NCBI GenBank assembly: GCA_914767715.1
Contig: OU612072.1
Location: forward strand, 19,096,001 to 19,160,000
Length of the DNA: 64,000 nucleotides
Direction of reading: 5' to 3'
Source: Membranipora membranacea
Taxonomy: Eukaryota > Bryozoa > Gymnolaemata > Cheilostomatida > Membraniporidae
The notes under the pieces are model-generated. The model was given only the letters and a program-made list of their open reading frames with translations, searched no databases and was not told where the DNA came from. The position numbers and the translations under genes are program-made. Shown piece after piece: positions 23,898-37,110 of the stretch (its first letter is position 1; each line of letters opens with the position of its first letter).

Positions 23898-26800
23898 TCA
23901 CCTTGCTATTTCAAATTTGAGCCTGCCGTTTGGCATGTTTTTTTTATGACAAAAGTGGCCCAGGTTAAAAAGGTTGCTGACGCCAAACAAAGAGGAGCAG
24001 TCCCGAACGGGTTTCAGTTTCAAAGTCAGCATGAAATTGCCTACGTTATAGAGCAGGTTAGAAGGAAATCTATTCTTTAAACTGGCCGTAAAAAAAACCA
24101 AGGGTCCCCCCTTTGTTACTTTTTTTAATTTTAAACTCGCTCTAATTCCTGTTCTATTTATCCTAGGATCTTGATATTCGGGACTTAGAATGAGGCCAAT
24201 AAGGCCATCAACTGCTCAGAGTTTGAAAGAATTCCGATTGCTAATTCAAATTTGAGCCTGCCTTTTGGCATGTTTTTTCATGACAAAAGTGGCCCTCGTT
24301 AAAAAGGTTGCTGACGCCAAACAAAGAGGAGCAGTCCCGAACGGGTTTCAGTTTCAAAGTCAGCATGAAATTGCCTACGTTATAGAGCAGGTTATAGGGA
24401 AATCAATTTTTTAAACTGGTCGTAAAAAAACCAAGAGTCCCCCCTTTGTTACTTTTTTAAATTTTAAACTCGCTCTAATTCCTGTTCTATTTATCGTAGG
24501 ATCTTGATATTCGGGACTTAGAATGAGACCAATGAGGCCATCAACTGGTCAGAGTTTGAAAGAATTCCGATGGCTATTTCAAATTTGACCCTGCCGTTTA
24601 GCATGTTTTTTTATGACAAAAGTGGCCCAGGTTAAAAAGGTTGCTGACGCCAAACAAAGATCAGCAGTCCCGAACGGGTTTCAGTTTCAAAGTCAGCATG
24701 AAATTGCCTACGTTATAGAGCAGGTTAGGAGGAAATTTTTTTTTTTAAGCTGGCCGTAAAAAAAACCAAGGGTCCCCCCTTTGTTACTTTTTTAAATTTT
24801 AAACTCGCTCTAATCCCTGTTCTATTTATCGTAGGATCTTGATATTCGGGACTTAGAATGAGGCCAATGAGGCCATCAACTGGTCAGAGTTTGAAAGAAT
24901 TCCGATGGCTATTTCAAATTTGAGCCTGCCGTTTGGCATGTTTTTTTATGACAAAAGTGGCCCTCGTTAAAAAGGTTGCTGACGCCAAACAAAGAGGGGC
25001 AGTCCCGAACGGGTTTCAGTTTCAAAGTCAGCATGAAATTGCCTACGTTATAGACCAGGTTAGAAGGAAATCAATTTTTTAAACTGGCCGTAAAAAAAAC
25101 CAAGGGTCCCCCCTTTGTTACTTTTTTAAATTTTAAACTCGCTCTAATTCCTGTTCTATTTATCGTAGGATCTTGATATTCGGGACTTAGAATGAGGCCA
25201 ATGAGGCCATCAACTGGTCAGAGTTTAAAAGAATTCCGATTGCTATTTCAAATTTGAGCCTCCCGTTTGGCATGTTTTTTCATGACAAAAGTGGCCCTCG
25301 TTAAAAAGGTTGCTGACGCCAAACAAAGAGGGGCAGTCCCGAACAGGTTTCAGTTTCAAAGTCAGCATGAAATTGCCTACGTTATAGAGCAGGTTAAAAG
25401 GAAATCTTTTTTTTAAAATGGCCGTAAAAATAACCAAGGGTCCCCCCTTTGTTACTTTTTTAATATTTCAACTCGCTCTAATTCCTGTTCTATTTATCCT
25501 AGGATCTTGATATTCGGGATTTTGAATGAGGCCAATGAGGCCATCAACTGGTCAGAGTTTGAAAGAATTCACCTTGCTATTTCAAATTTGAGCCTGCCGT
25601 TTGGCATGTTTTTTTTATGACAAAAGTGGCCCAGGTTAAAAAGGTTGCTGACGCCAAACAAAGAGGAGCAGTCCCGAACGGGTTTCAGTTTCAAAGTCAG
25701 CATGAAATTGCCTACGTTATAGAGCAGGTTAGAAGGAAATCTATTCTTTAAACTGGCCGTAAAAAAAACCAAGGGTCCCCCCTTTGTTACTTTTTTTAAT
25801 TTTAAACTCGCTCTAATTCCTGTTCTATTTATCCTAGGATCTTGATATTCGGGACTTAGAATGAGGCCAATGAGGCCATCAACTGCTCAGAGTTTGAAAG
25901 AATTCCGATTGCTAATTCAAATTTGAGCCTGCCTTTTGGCATGTTTTTTCATGACAAAAGTGGCCCTCGTTAAAAAGGTTGCTGACGCCAAACAAAGAGG
26001 AGCAGTCCCGAACGGGTTTCAGTTTCAAAGTCAGCATGAAATTGCCTACGTTATAGAGCAGGTTATAGGGAAATCAATTTTTTAAACTGGTCGTAAAAAA
26101 ACCAAGAGTCCCCCCTTTGTTACTTTTTTAAATTTTAAACTCGCTCTAATTCCTGTTCTATTTATCGTAGGATCTTGATATTCGGGACTTAGAATGAGAC
26201 CAATGAGGCCATCAACTGGTCAGAGTTTGAAAGAATTCCGATGGCTATTTCAAATTTGACCCTGCCGTTTAGCATGTTTTTTTATGACAAAAGTGGCCCA
26301 GGTTAAAAAGGTTGCTGACGCCAAACAAAGATCAGCAGTCCCGAACGGGTTTCAGTTTCAAAGTCAGCATGAAATTGCCTACGTTATAGAGCAGGTTAGG
26401 AGGAAATTTTTTTTTTTAAGCTGGCCGTAAAAAAAACCAAGGGTCCCCCCTTTGTTACTTTTTTAAATTTTAAACTCGCTCTAATCCCTGTTCTATTTAT
26501 CGTAGGATCTTGATATTCGGGACTTAGAATGAGGCCAATGAGGCCATCAACTGGTCAGAGTTTGAAAGAATTCCGATGGCTATTTCAAATTTGAGCCTGC
26601 CGTTTGGCATGTTTTTTTATGACAAAAGTGGCCCTCGTTAAAAAGGTTGCTGACGCCAAACAAAGAGGGGCAGTCCCGAACGGGTTTCAGTTTCAAAGTC
26701 AGCATGAAATTGCCTACGTTATAGACCAGGTTAGAAGGAAATCAATTTTTTAAACTGGCCGTAAAAAAAACCAAGGGTCCCCCCTTTGTTACTTTTTTAA

Positions 26801-27238
26801 ATTTTAAACTCGCTCTAATTCCTGTTCTATTTATCGTAGGATCTTGATATTCGGGACTTAGAATGAGGCCAATGAGGCCATCAACTGGTCAGAGTTTAAA
26901 AGAATTCCGATTGCTATTTCAAATTTGAGCCTCCCGTTTGGCATGTTTTTTCATGACAAAAGTGGCCCTCGTTAAAAAGGTTGCTGACGCCAAACAAAGA
27001 GGGGCAGTCCCGAACAGGTTTCAGTTTCAAAGTCAGCATGAAATTGCCTACGTTATAGAGCAGGTTAAAAGGAAATCTTTTTTTTAAAATGGCCGTAAAA
27101 AAAACCAAGGGTCCCCCCTTTGTTACTTTTTTAATATTTCAACTCGCTCTAATTCCTGTTCTATTTATCCTAGGATCTTGATATTCGGGATTTTGAATGA
27201 GGCCAATGAGGCCATCAACTGGTCAGAGTTTGAAAGAA
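23898..27238 (+). repeat. 5-monomer HOR, first type, two copies (1,671 bp each)
   Basis: Copies at 23,898-25,568 and 25,569-27,238 have the same monomer order: TTCACC with an eight-T run; CTGCTCAG with GTTATAGGG (24,392 and 26,063); AGATCAGCAG with the long T-run; TAGACCAGG (25,053 and 26,724); then TCCCG with GTTAAAAGG. Differences seen by eye are few (AATAAGG near 24,199, GTAAAAATAACC near 25,425). The second and third monomers are the same types as in the 8-monomer HOR at 2.2-2.8 kb. A preceding TAGACC monomer at 23,716 joins the first copy one unit short. Confidence 0.87.
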
Positions 27239-27575
27239 TTCACCTTGCTATTTCAAATTTGAGCCTGCCGTTTGGCATGTTTTTTTAATGACAAAAGTGG
27301 CCCAGGTTAAAAAGGTTGCTGACGCCAAACAAAGAGGAGCAGTCCCGAACGGGTTTCAGTTTCAAAGTCAGCATGAAATTGCCTACGTTATAGAGCAGGT
27401 TAGAAGGAAATCAATTTTTTAAGCTGGCCGTAAAAAAAACCAAGGGTCCCCCCTTTGTTACTTTTTTAAATTTTAAACTCGCTCTAATTCCTGTTATATT
27501 TATCGTAGGATCTTGATATTCGGGATTTTGAATGAGGCCAATGAGGCCATCAACTGGTCAGAGTTTGAAAGAATT

Positions 27576-30500
27576 CACCTTGCTATTTCAAATTTGAGCC
27601 TCCCGTTTAGCATGTTTTTTTATGACAAAAGTGGCCCAGGTTAAAAAGGTTGCTGACGCCAAACAAAGAGGAGCAATCCCGAACGGGTTTCAGTTTCAAA
27701 GTCAGCATGAAATTGCCTACGTTATAGAGCAGGTTAGAGGGAAATCAATTTTTTAAGCTGGCCGTAAAAAAAACCAAGGGTCCCCCCTTTGTTACTTTTT
27801 TGAATTTTAAACTCGCTCTAATTCCTGTTATATTTATCGTAGGATCTTGATATTCAGGACTTAGAATGAGGCCAATGAGGCCATCAACTGGTCAGAGTTT
27901 AAAAGAATTCCGATGGCTATTTCAAATTTGAGCCTGCCGTTTGGCATGTTTTTTTATGACAAAAGTGGCCCAGGTTAAAAAGGTTGCTGACGCCAAACAA
28001 AGAGGAGCAGTCCCGAACGGGTTTCAGTTTTAAAGTCAGCATGAAATTGCCTACGTTATAGAGCAGGTTAGAAGGAAATCAATTTTTTAAGCTGGCCGTA
28101 AAAAAAACCAAGGGTCCCCCCTTTGTTACTTTTTTAAATTTTAAACTCGCTCTAATTCCTGTTATATTTATCATAGGATCTTGATATTCGGGATTTTGAA
28201 TGAGGCCAATGAGGCCATCAACTGGTCAGAGTTTGAAAGAATTCACCTTGCTATTTCAAATTTGAGCCTGCCGTTTGGCATGTTTTTTTTATGACAAAAG
28301 TGGCCCAGGTTAAAAAGGTTGCTGACGCCAAACAAAGAGGAGCAGTCCCGAACGGGTTTCAGTTTCAAAGTCAGCATGAAATTGCCTACGTTATAGAGCA
28401 GGTTAGAAGGAAATCTATTCTTTAAACTGGCCGTAAAAAAAACCAAGGGTCCCCCCTTTGTTACTTTTTTAAATTTTAAACTCGCTCTAATTCCTGTTCT
28501 ATTTATCGTAGGATCTTGATATTCGGGACTTAGAATGAGGCCAATGAGGCCATCAACTGGTCAGAGTTTGAAAGAATTCCGATTGCTATTTCAAATTTGA
28601 GCCTGCCTTTTGGCATGTTTTTTCATGACAAAAGTGGCCCTCGTTAAAAAGGTTGCTGACGCCAAACAAAGAGGAGCAGTCCCGAACGGGTTTCAGTTTC
28701 AAAGTCAGCATGATATTGCTTACGTTATAGAGCAGGTTAGAAGGAAATCAATTTTTTAAACTGGCCGTGAAAAAACCAAAAGTCCCCCCTTTGTTACTTT
28801 TTTTAATTTTAAACTCGCTCTAATTCCTGTTCTATTTATCCTAGGATCTTGATATTCGGGACTTAGAATGAGGCCAATGAGGCCATCAACTGGTCAGAGT
28901 TTGAAAGAATTCACCTTGCTATTTCAAATTTGAGCCTGCCTTTTGGCATGTTTTTTCATGACAAAAGTGGCCCTCGTTAAAAAGGTTGCTGACGCCAAAC
29001 AAAGAGGGGCAGTCCCGAACGGGATTCAGTTGCAAAGTCAGCATGAAATTGCTTACGTTATAGAGCAGGTTAGAAGGAAATCAATTTTTTAAGCTGGCCG
29101 TAAAAAAAACCAAGGGTCCCCCCTTTGTTACTTTTTTAAATTTAAAACTCGCTCTAATTCCTGTTATATTTATCGTAGGATCTTGATATTCGGGATTTTG
29201 AATGAGGCCAATGAGGCCATCAACTGGTCAGAGTTTGAAAGAATTCACCTTGCTATTTCAAATTTGAGCCTCCCGTTTGGCATGTTTTTTTATGACAAAA
29301 GTGGCCCAGGTTAAAAAGGTTGCTGACGCCAAACAAAGAGGAGCAATCCCGAACGGGTTTCAGTTTCAAAGTCAGCATGAAATTGCCTACGTTATAGAGC
29401 AGGTTAGAGGGAAATCAATTTTTTAAGCTGGCCGTAAAAAAAACCAAGGGTCCCCCCTTTGTTACTTTTTTTAATTTTAAACTCGCTCTAATTCCTGTTA
29501 TATTTATCGTAGGATCTTGATATTCAGGACTTAGAATGAGGCCAATGAGGCCATCAACTGGTCAGAGTTTAAAAGAATTCCGATGGCTATTTCAAATTTG
29601 AGCCTGCCGTTTGGCATGTTATTTTATGACAAAAGTGGCCCAGGTTAAAAAGGTTGCTGACGCCAAACAAAGAGGAGCAGTCCCGAACGGGTTTCAGTTT
29701 CAAAGTCAGCATGAAATTGCCTACGTCATAGAGCAGGTTAGAAGGAAATCAATATTTTAAGCTGGCCGTAAAAAAAACCAAGGGTCCCCCCCTTGTTACT
29801 TTTTTAAATTTTAAACTCGCTCTAATTCCTGTTATATTTATCATAGGATCTTGATATTCGGGATTTTGAATGAGGCCAATGAGGCCATCAACTGGTCAGA
29901 GTTTGAAAGAATTCACCTTGCTATTTCAAATTTGAGCCTGCCGTTTGGCATGTTTTTTTTATGACAAAAGTGGCCCAGGTTAAAAAGGTTGCTGACGCCA
30001 AACAAAGAGGAGCAGTCCCGAACGGGTTTCAGTTTCAAAGTCAGCATGAAATTGCCTACGTTATAGAGCAGGTTAGAAGGAAATCTATTCTTTAAACTGG
30101 CCGTAAAAAAAACCAAGGGTCCCCCCTTTGTTACTTTTTTAAATTTTAAACTCGCTCTAATTCCTGTTCTATTTATCGTAGGATCTTGATATTCGGGACT
30201 TAGAATGAGGCCAATGAGGCCATCAACTGGTCAGAGTTTGAAAGAATTCCGATTGCTATTTCAAATTTGAGCCTGCCTTTTGGCATGTTTTTTCATGACA
30301 AAAGTGGCCCTCGTTAAAAAGGTTGCTGACGCCAAACAAAGAGGAGCAGTCCCGAACGGGTTTCAGTTTCAAAGTCAGCATGATATTGCTTACGTTATAG
30401 AGCAGGTTAGAAGGAAATCAATTTTTTAAACTGGCCGTGAAAAAACCAAAAGTCCCCCCTTTGTTACTTTTTTTAATTTTAAACTCGCTCTAATTCCTGT

Positions 30501-30830
30501 TCTATTTATCCTAGGATCTTGATATTCGGGACTTAGAATGAGGCCAATGAGGCCATCAACTGGTCAGAGTTTGAAAGAATTCACCTTGCTATTTCAAATT
30601 TGAGCCTGCCTTTAGGCATGTTTTTTCATGACAAAAGTGGCCCTCGTTAAAAAGGTTGCTGACGCCAAACAAAGAGGGGCAGTCCCGAACGGGATTCAGT
30701 TGCAAAGTCAGCATGAAATTGCTTACGTTATAGAGCAGGTTAGAAGGAAATCAATTTTTTAAGCTGGCCGTAAAAAAAACCAAGGGTCCCCCCTTTGTTA
30801 CTTTTTTAAATTTAAAACTCGCTCTAATTC
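27576..30830 (+). repeat. 5-monomer HOR, second type, two copies (1,670 bp spacing)
   Basis: CACC markers at 27,576 and 29,246 begin two units with the same order: TTCACC/TCCCG/GCAATCCCG; TTCAGG/TTTAAAAGAATTCC; TTCACC with an eight-T run; GATATTGCTTACG (28,710 and 30,380); and TTCACC with GGGATTCAGTTGC (29,032 and 30,702). A following unit would be expected to begin with another TTCACC/TCCCG monomer, but the TTCAGG type follows directly at about 30.86 kb. This unit order differs from the first 5-monomer HOR despite the identical period. Confidence 0.83.
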
Positions 30831-30850
30831 CTGTTATATTTATCATAGGA

Positions 30851-33523
30851 TCTTGATATTCAGGACTTAGAATGAGGCCAATGAGGCCATCAACTGGTCA
30901 GAGTTTAAAAGAATTCCGATGGCTATTTCAAATTTGAGCCTGCCGTTTGGCATGTTTTTTTATGACAAAAGTGGCCTAGGTTAAAAAGGTTGCTGACGCC
31001 AAACAAAGAGGAGCAGTCCCGAACGGGTTTCAGTTTCAAAGTCAGCATGAAATTGCCTACGTTATAGAGCAGGTTAGAGGGAAATCAATTTTTTAAACTG
31101 GCCGTAAAAAAAACCAAGGGTCCCCCCTTTGTTACTTTTTTAAATTTAAAACTCGCTCTAATTCCTGTTATATTTATCATAGGATCTTGATATTCAGGAC
31201 TTAGAATGAGGCCAATGAGGCCATCAACTGGTCAGAGTTTAAAAGAATTCCGATGGCTATTTCAAATTTGAGCCTGCCGTTTGGCATGTTTTTTTATGAC
31301 AAAAGTGGCCCAGGTTAAAAAGGTTGCTGACGCCAAACAAAGAGGAGCAGTCCCAAACGGGATTCAGTTTCAAAGTCAGCATGAAATTGCCTACGTTATA
31401 GAGCAGGTTAGAGGGAAATCAATTTTTTAAACTGGTCGTAAAAAAACCAAGAGTCCCCCCTTTGTTACTTTTTTAAATTTTAAACTCGCTCTAATTCCTG
31501 TTCTATTTATCGTAGGATCTTGATATTCGGGACTTAGAATGAGACCAATGAGGCCATCAACTGGACAGAGTTTGAAAGAATTCCGATGGCTATTTCAAAT
31601 TTGACCCTGCCGTTTAGCATGTTTTTTTATGACAAAAGTGGCCCAGGTTAAAAAGGTTGCTGACGCCAAACAAAGAGGAGCAGTCCCGAACGGGTTTCAG
31701 TTTCAAAGTCAGCATGAAATTGCCTACGTTATAGAGCAGGTTAGAAGGAAATCAATTTTATAAGCTGGCCGTAAAAAAAAACCAAGGGTCCCCCCTTTGT
31801 TACTGTTTTAAATTTTAAACTCGCTCAAATCCCTGTTCTATTTATCGTAGGATCTTGATATTCGGGACTTAGAATGAGGCCAATGAGGCCATCAACTGGT
31901 CAGAGTTTAAAAGAATTCCGATGGCTATTTCAAATTTGAGCCTGCCGCTTGGCATGTTTTTTTTATGACAAAAGTGGCCCTCGTTAAAAAGGTTGCTGAC
32001 GCCAAACAAAGAGGGGCAGTCCCGAACGGGTTTCAGTTTCAAAGTCAGCATGAAATTGCCTACGTTATAGAGCAGGTTAGAAGGAAATCAATTTTTTAAA
32101 CTGGCCGTAAAAAAAACCAAGGCTCCCCCCTTTGTTACTTTTTTAAATTTTAAACTCGCTCTAATTCCTGTTATATTTATCATAGGATCTTGATATTCAG
32201 GACTTAGAATGAGGCCAATGAGGCCATCAACTGGTCAGAGTTTAAAAGAATTCCGATGGCTATTTCAAATTTGAGCCTGCCGTTTGGCATGTTTTTTTAT
32301 GACAAAAGTGGCCTAGGTTAAAAAGGTTGCTGACGCCAAACAAAGAGGAGCAGTCCCGAACGGGTTTCAGTTTCAAAGTCAGCATGAAATTGCCTACGTT
32401 ATAGAGCAGGTTAGAGGGAAATCAATTTTTTAAACTGGCCGTAAAAAAAACCAAGGGTCCCCCCTTTGTTACTTTTTTAAATTTAAAACTCGCTCTAATT
32501 CCTGTTATATTTATCATAGGATCTTGATATTCAGGACTTAGAATGAGGCCAATGAGGCCATCAACTGGTCAGAGTTTAAAAGAATTCCGATGGCTATTTC
32601 AAATTTGAGCCTGCCGTTTGGCATGTTTTTTTATGACAAAAGTGGCCCAGGTTAAAAAGGTTGCTGACGCCAAACAAAGAGGAGCAGTCCCAAACGGGAT
32701 TCAGTTTCAAAGTCAGCATGAAATTGCCTACGTTATAGAGCAGGTTAGAGGGAAATCAATTTTTTAAACTGGTCGTAAAAAAACCAAGAGTCCCCCCTTT
32801 GTTACTTTTTTAAATTTTAAACTCGCTCTAATTCCTGTTCTATTTATCGTAGGATCTTGATATTCGGGACTTAGAATGAGACCAATGAGGCCATCAACTG
32901 GACAGAGTTTGAAAGAATTCCGATGGCTATTTCAAATTTGACCCTGCCGTTTAGCATGTTTTTTTATGACAAAAGTGGCCCAGGTTAAAAAGGTTGCTGA
33001 CGCCAAACAAAGAGGAGCAGTCCCGAACGGGTTTCAGTTTCAAAGTCAGCATGAAATTGCCTACGTTATAGAGCAGGTTAGAAGGAAATCAATTTTATAA
33101 GCTGGCCGTAAAAAAAACCAAGGGTCCCCCCTTTGTTACTGTTTTAAATTTTAAACTCGCTCAAATCCCTGTTCTATTTATCGTAGGATCTTGATATTCG
33201 GGACTTAGAATGAGGCCAATGAGGCCATCAACTGGTCAGAGTTTAAAAGAATTCCGATGGCTATTTCAAATTTGAGCCTGCCGCTTGGCATGTTTTTTTT
33301 ATGACAAAAGTGGCCCTCGTTAAAAAGGTTGCTGACGCCAAACAAAGAGGGGCAGTCCCGAACGGGTTTCAGTTTCAAAGTCAGCATGAAATTGCCTACG
33401 TTATAGAGCAGGTTAGAAGGAAATCAATTTTTTAAACTGGCCGTAAAAAAAACCAAGGCTCCCCCCTTTGTTACTTTTTTAAATTTTAAACTCGCTCTAA
33501 TTCCTGTTATATTTATCATAGGA
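30851..33523 (+). repeat. 4-monomer HOR, two copies (about 1,336 bp)
   Basis: Units at about 30,851-32,187 and 32,188-33,523 run in the same order: TTCAGG with GGCCTAGG; TTCAGG with CCCAAACGGGATTC; ACTGGACAGAG with TTTTATAAGC (31,563 and 32,900); and GCCGCTTGG with AAGGCTCCCC (about 32,120 and 33,456). Differences seen are A-run length changes. The last two monomer types recur at 35.2-35.8 kb, and the GCCGCTTGG type again at 37.29 kb, in derivative orders. Confidence 0.85.
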
Positions 33524-36500
33524 TCTTGATATTCAGGACTTAGAATGAGGCCAATGAGGCCATCAACTGGTCAGAGTTTAAAAGAATTCCGATGGCTATT
33601 TCAAATTTGAGCCTGCCGTTTGGCATGTTTTTTTATGACAAAAGTGGCCCAGGTTAAAAAGGTTGCTGACGCCAAACAAAGAGGAGCAGTCCCGAACGGG
33701 TTTCAGTTTCAAAGTCAGCATGAAATTGCCTACGTTATAGAGCAGGTTAGAGGGAAATCAATTTTTTAAACTGGCCGTAAAAAAAACCAAGGGTCCCCCC
33801 TTTGTTACTTTTTTAAATTTAAAACTCGCTCTAATTCCTGTTATATTTATCATAGGATCTTGATATTCAGGACTTAGAATGAGGCCAATGAGGCCATCAA
33901 CTGGTCAGAGTTTAAAAGAATTCCGATGGCTATTTCAAATTTGAGCCTGCCGTTTGGCATGTTTTTTTATGACAAAAGTGGCCCAGGTTAAAAAGGTTGC
34001 TGACGCCAAACAAAGAGGAGCAGTCCCGAACGGGTTTCAGTTTCAAAGTCAGCATGAAATTGCCTACGTTATAGAGCAGGTTAGAGGGAAATCAATTTTT
34101 TAAACTGGTCGTAAAAAAACCAAGAGTCCCCCCTTTGTTACTTTTTTAAATTTTAAACTCGCTCTAATTCCTGTTCTATTTATCCTAGGATCTTGATATT
34201 CGGGATTTTGAATGAAGCCAATGAGGCCATCAACTGGTCAGAGTTTGAAAGAATTCACCTTGCTATTTCAAATTTGAGCCTGCCTTTTGGCATGTTTTTT
34301 CATGACAAAAGTGGCCCTCGTTAAAAAGGTTGCTGACGCCAAACAAAGAGGGGCAGTCCCGAACGGGTTTCAGTTGCAAAGTCAGCATGAAATTGCCTAC
34401 GTTATAGAGCAGGTTAGAAGGAAATCAATTTTTTAAGCTGGCCGTAAAAAAAACCAAGGGTCCCCCCTTTGTTACTTTTTTAAATTTTAAACTCGCTCTA
34501 ATTCCTGTTATATTTATCGTAGGATCTTGATATTCGGGACTTAGAATGAGGCCAATGAGGCCATCAACTGGTCAGACTTTGAAAGAATTCCGATGGCTAT
34601 TTCAAATTTGAGCCTCCCGTTTGGCATGTTTTTTTATGACAAAAGTGGCCCAGGTTAAAAAGGTTGCTGACGCCAAACAAAGAGGAGCAGTCCCGAACGG
34701 GTTTCAGTTTCAAAGTCAGCATGAATTTGCCTACGTTATAGAGCGGGTTAGAAGAAAATCTATTTTTTAAAATGGCCGTAAAAAAAACCAAGGGTCCCCC
34801 CTTTGTTACTTTTTTAAATTTTAAACTCGCTCTAATTCCTGTTCTATTTATCGTAGGATCTTGATATTCGGGACTTAGAATGAGGCCAATGAGGCCATCA
34901 ACTGGTCAGAGTTTAAAAGAATTCCGATGGCTATTTCAAATTTGAGCCTGCCGTTTGGCATGTTTTTTTATGACAAAAGTGGCCCAGGTTAAAAAGGTTG
35001 CTGACGCCAAACAAAGAGGAGCAGTCCCGAACGGGATTCAGTTTCAAAGTCAGCATGAAATTGCCTACGTTATAGAGCAGGTTAGAGGGAAATCAATTTT
35101 TTAAACTGGTCGTAAAAAAACCAAGAGTCCCCCCTTTGTTACTTTTTTAAATTTTAAACTCGCTCTAATTCCTGTTCTATTTATCGTAGGATCTTGATAT
35201 TCGGGACTTAGAATGAGACCAATGAGGCCATCAACTGGACAGAGTTTGAAAGAATTCCGATGGCTATTTCAAATTTGACCCTGCCGTTTAGCATGTTTTT
35301 TTATGACAAAAGTGGCCCAGGTTAAAAAGGTTGCTGACGCCAAACAAAGAGGAGCAGTCCCGAACGGGTTTCAGTTTCAAAGTCAGCATGAAATTGCCTA
35401 CGTTATAGAGCAGGTTAGAAGGAAATCAATTTTATAAGCTGGCCGTAAAAAAAACCAAGGGTCCCCCCTTTGTTACTGTTTTAAATTTTAAACTCGCTCA
35501 AATCCCTGTTCTATTTATCGTAGGATCTTGATATTCGGGACTTAGAATGAGGCCAATGAGGCCATCAACTGGTCAGAGTTTAAAAGAATTCCGATGGCTA
35601 TTTCAAATTTGAGCCTGCCGCTTGGCATGTTTTTTTCATGACAAAAGTGGCCCTCGTTAAAAAGGTTGCTGACGCCAAACAAAGAGGGGCAGTCCCGAAC
35701 GGGTTTCAGTTTCAAAGTCAGCATGAAATTGCCTACGTTATAGAGCAGGTTAGAAGGAAATCAATTTTTTAAACTGGCCGTAAAAAAAACCAAGGCTCCC
35801 CCCTTTGTTACTTTTTTAAATTTTAAACTCGCTCTAATTCCTGTTATATTTATCATAGGATCTTGATATTCAGGACTTAGAATGAGGCCAATGAGGCCAT
35901 CAACTGGTCAGAGTTTAAAAGAATTCCGATGGCTATTTCAAATTTGAGCCTGCCGTTTGGCATGTTTTTTTATGACAAAAGTGGCCCAGGTTAAAAAGGT
36001 TGCTGACGCCAAACAAAGAGGAGCAGTCCCGAACGGGTTTCAGTTTCAAAGTCAGCATGAAATTGCCTACGTTATAGAGCAGGTTAGAGGGAAATCAATT
36101 TTTTAAACTGGCCGTAAAAAAAACCAAGGGTCCCCCCTTTGTTACTTTTTTAAATTTAAAACTCGCTCTAATTCCTGTTATATTTATCATAGGATCTTGA
36201 TATTCAGGACTTAGAATGAGGCCAATGAGGCCATCAACTGGTCAGAGTTTAAAAGAATTCCGATGGCTATTTCAAATTTGAGCCTGCCGTTTGGCATGTT
36301 TTTTTATGACAAAAGTGGCCCAGGTTAAAAAGGTTGCTGACGCCAAACAAAGAGGAGCAGTCCCGAACGGGTTTCAGTTTCAAAGTCAGCATGAAATTGC
36401 CTACGTTATAGAGCAGGTTAGAGGGAAATCAATTTTTTAAACTGGTCGTAAAAAAACCAAGAGTCCCCCCTTTGTTACTTTTTTAAATTTTAAACTCGCT

Positions 36501-36908
36501 CTAATTCCTGTTCTATTTATCCTAGGATCTTGATATTCGGGATTTTGAATGAAGCCAATGAGGCCATCAACTGGTCAGAGTTTGAAAGAATTCACCTTGC
36601 TATTTCAAATTTGAGCCTGCCTTTTGGCATGTTTTTTCATGACAAAAGTGGCCCTCGTTAAAAAGGTTGCTGACGCCAAACAAAGAGGGGCAGTCCCGAA
36701 CGGGTTTCAGTTGCAAAGTCAGCATGAAATTGCCTACGTTATAGAGCAGGTTAGAAGGAAATCAATTTTTTAAGCTGGCCGTAAAAAAAACCAAGGGTCC
36801 CCCCTTTGTTACTTTTTTAAATTTTAAACTCGCTCTAATTCCTGTTATATTTATCGTAGGATCTTGATATTCGGGACTTAGAATGAGGCCAATGAGGCCA
36901 TCAACTGG

Positions 36909-37110
36909 TCAGACTTTGAAAGAATTCCGATGGCTATTTCAAATTTGAGCCTCCCGTTTGGCATGTTTTTTTATGACAAAAGTGGCCCAGGTTAAAAAGG
37001 TTGCTGACGCCAAACAAAGAGGAGCAGTCCCGAACGGGTTTCAGTTTCAAAGTCAGCATGAATTTGCCTACGTTATAGAGCGGGTTAGAAGAAAATCAAT
37101 TTTATAAGCT
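36909..37110 (+). repeat. Chimeric monomer, two-unit deletion junction
   Basis: Left of the join the monomer matches the CAGACTTTG type at 34,573 (CATGAATTTGCC, GAGCGGG, AGAAGAAAATC). Right of it the monomer matches the TTTTATAAGC type at about 35,428. The A at 37,092 is left-specific and the A at 37,098 right-specific, bracketing the join to 37,093-37,097. Compared with the preceding unit, exactly two monomers are absent. Confidence 0.85.
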
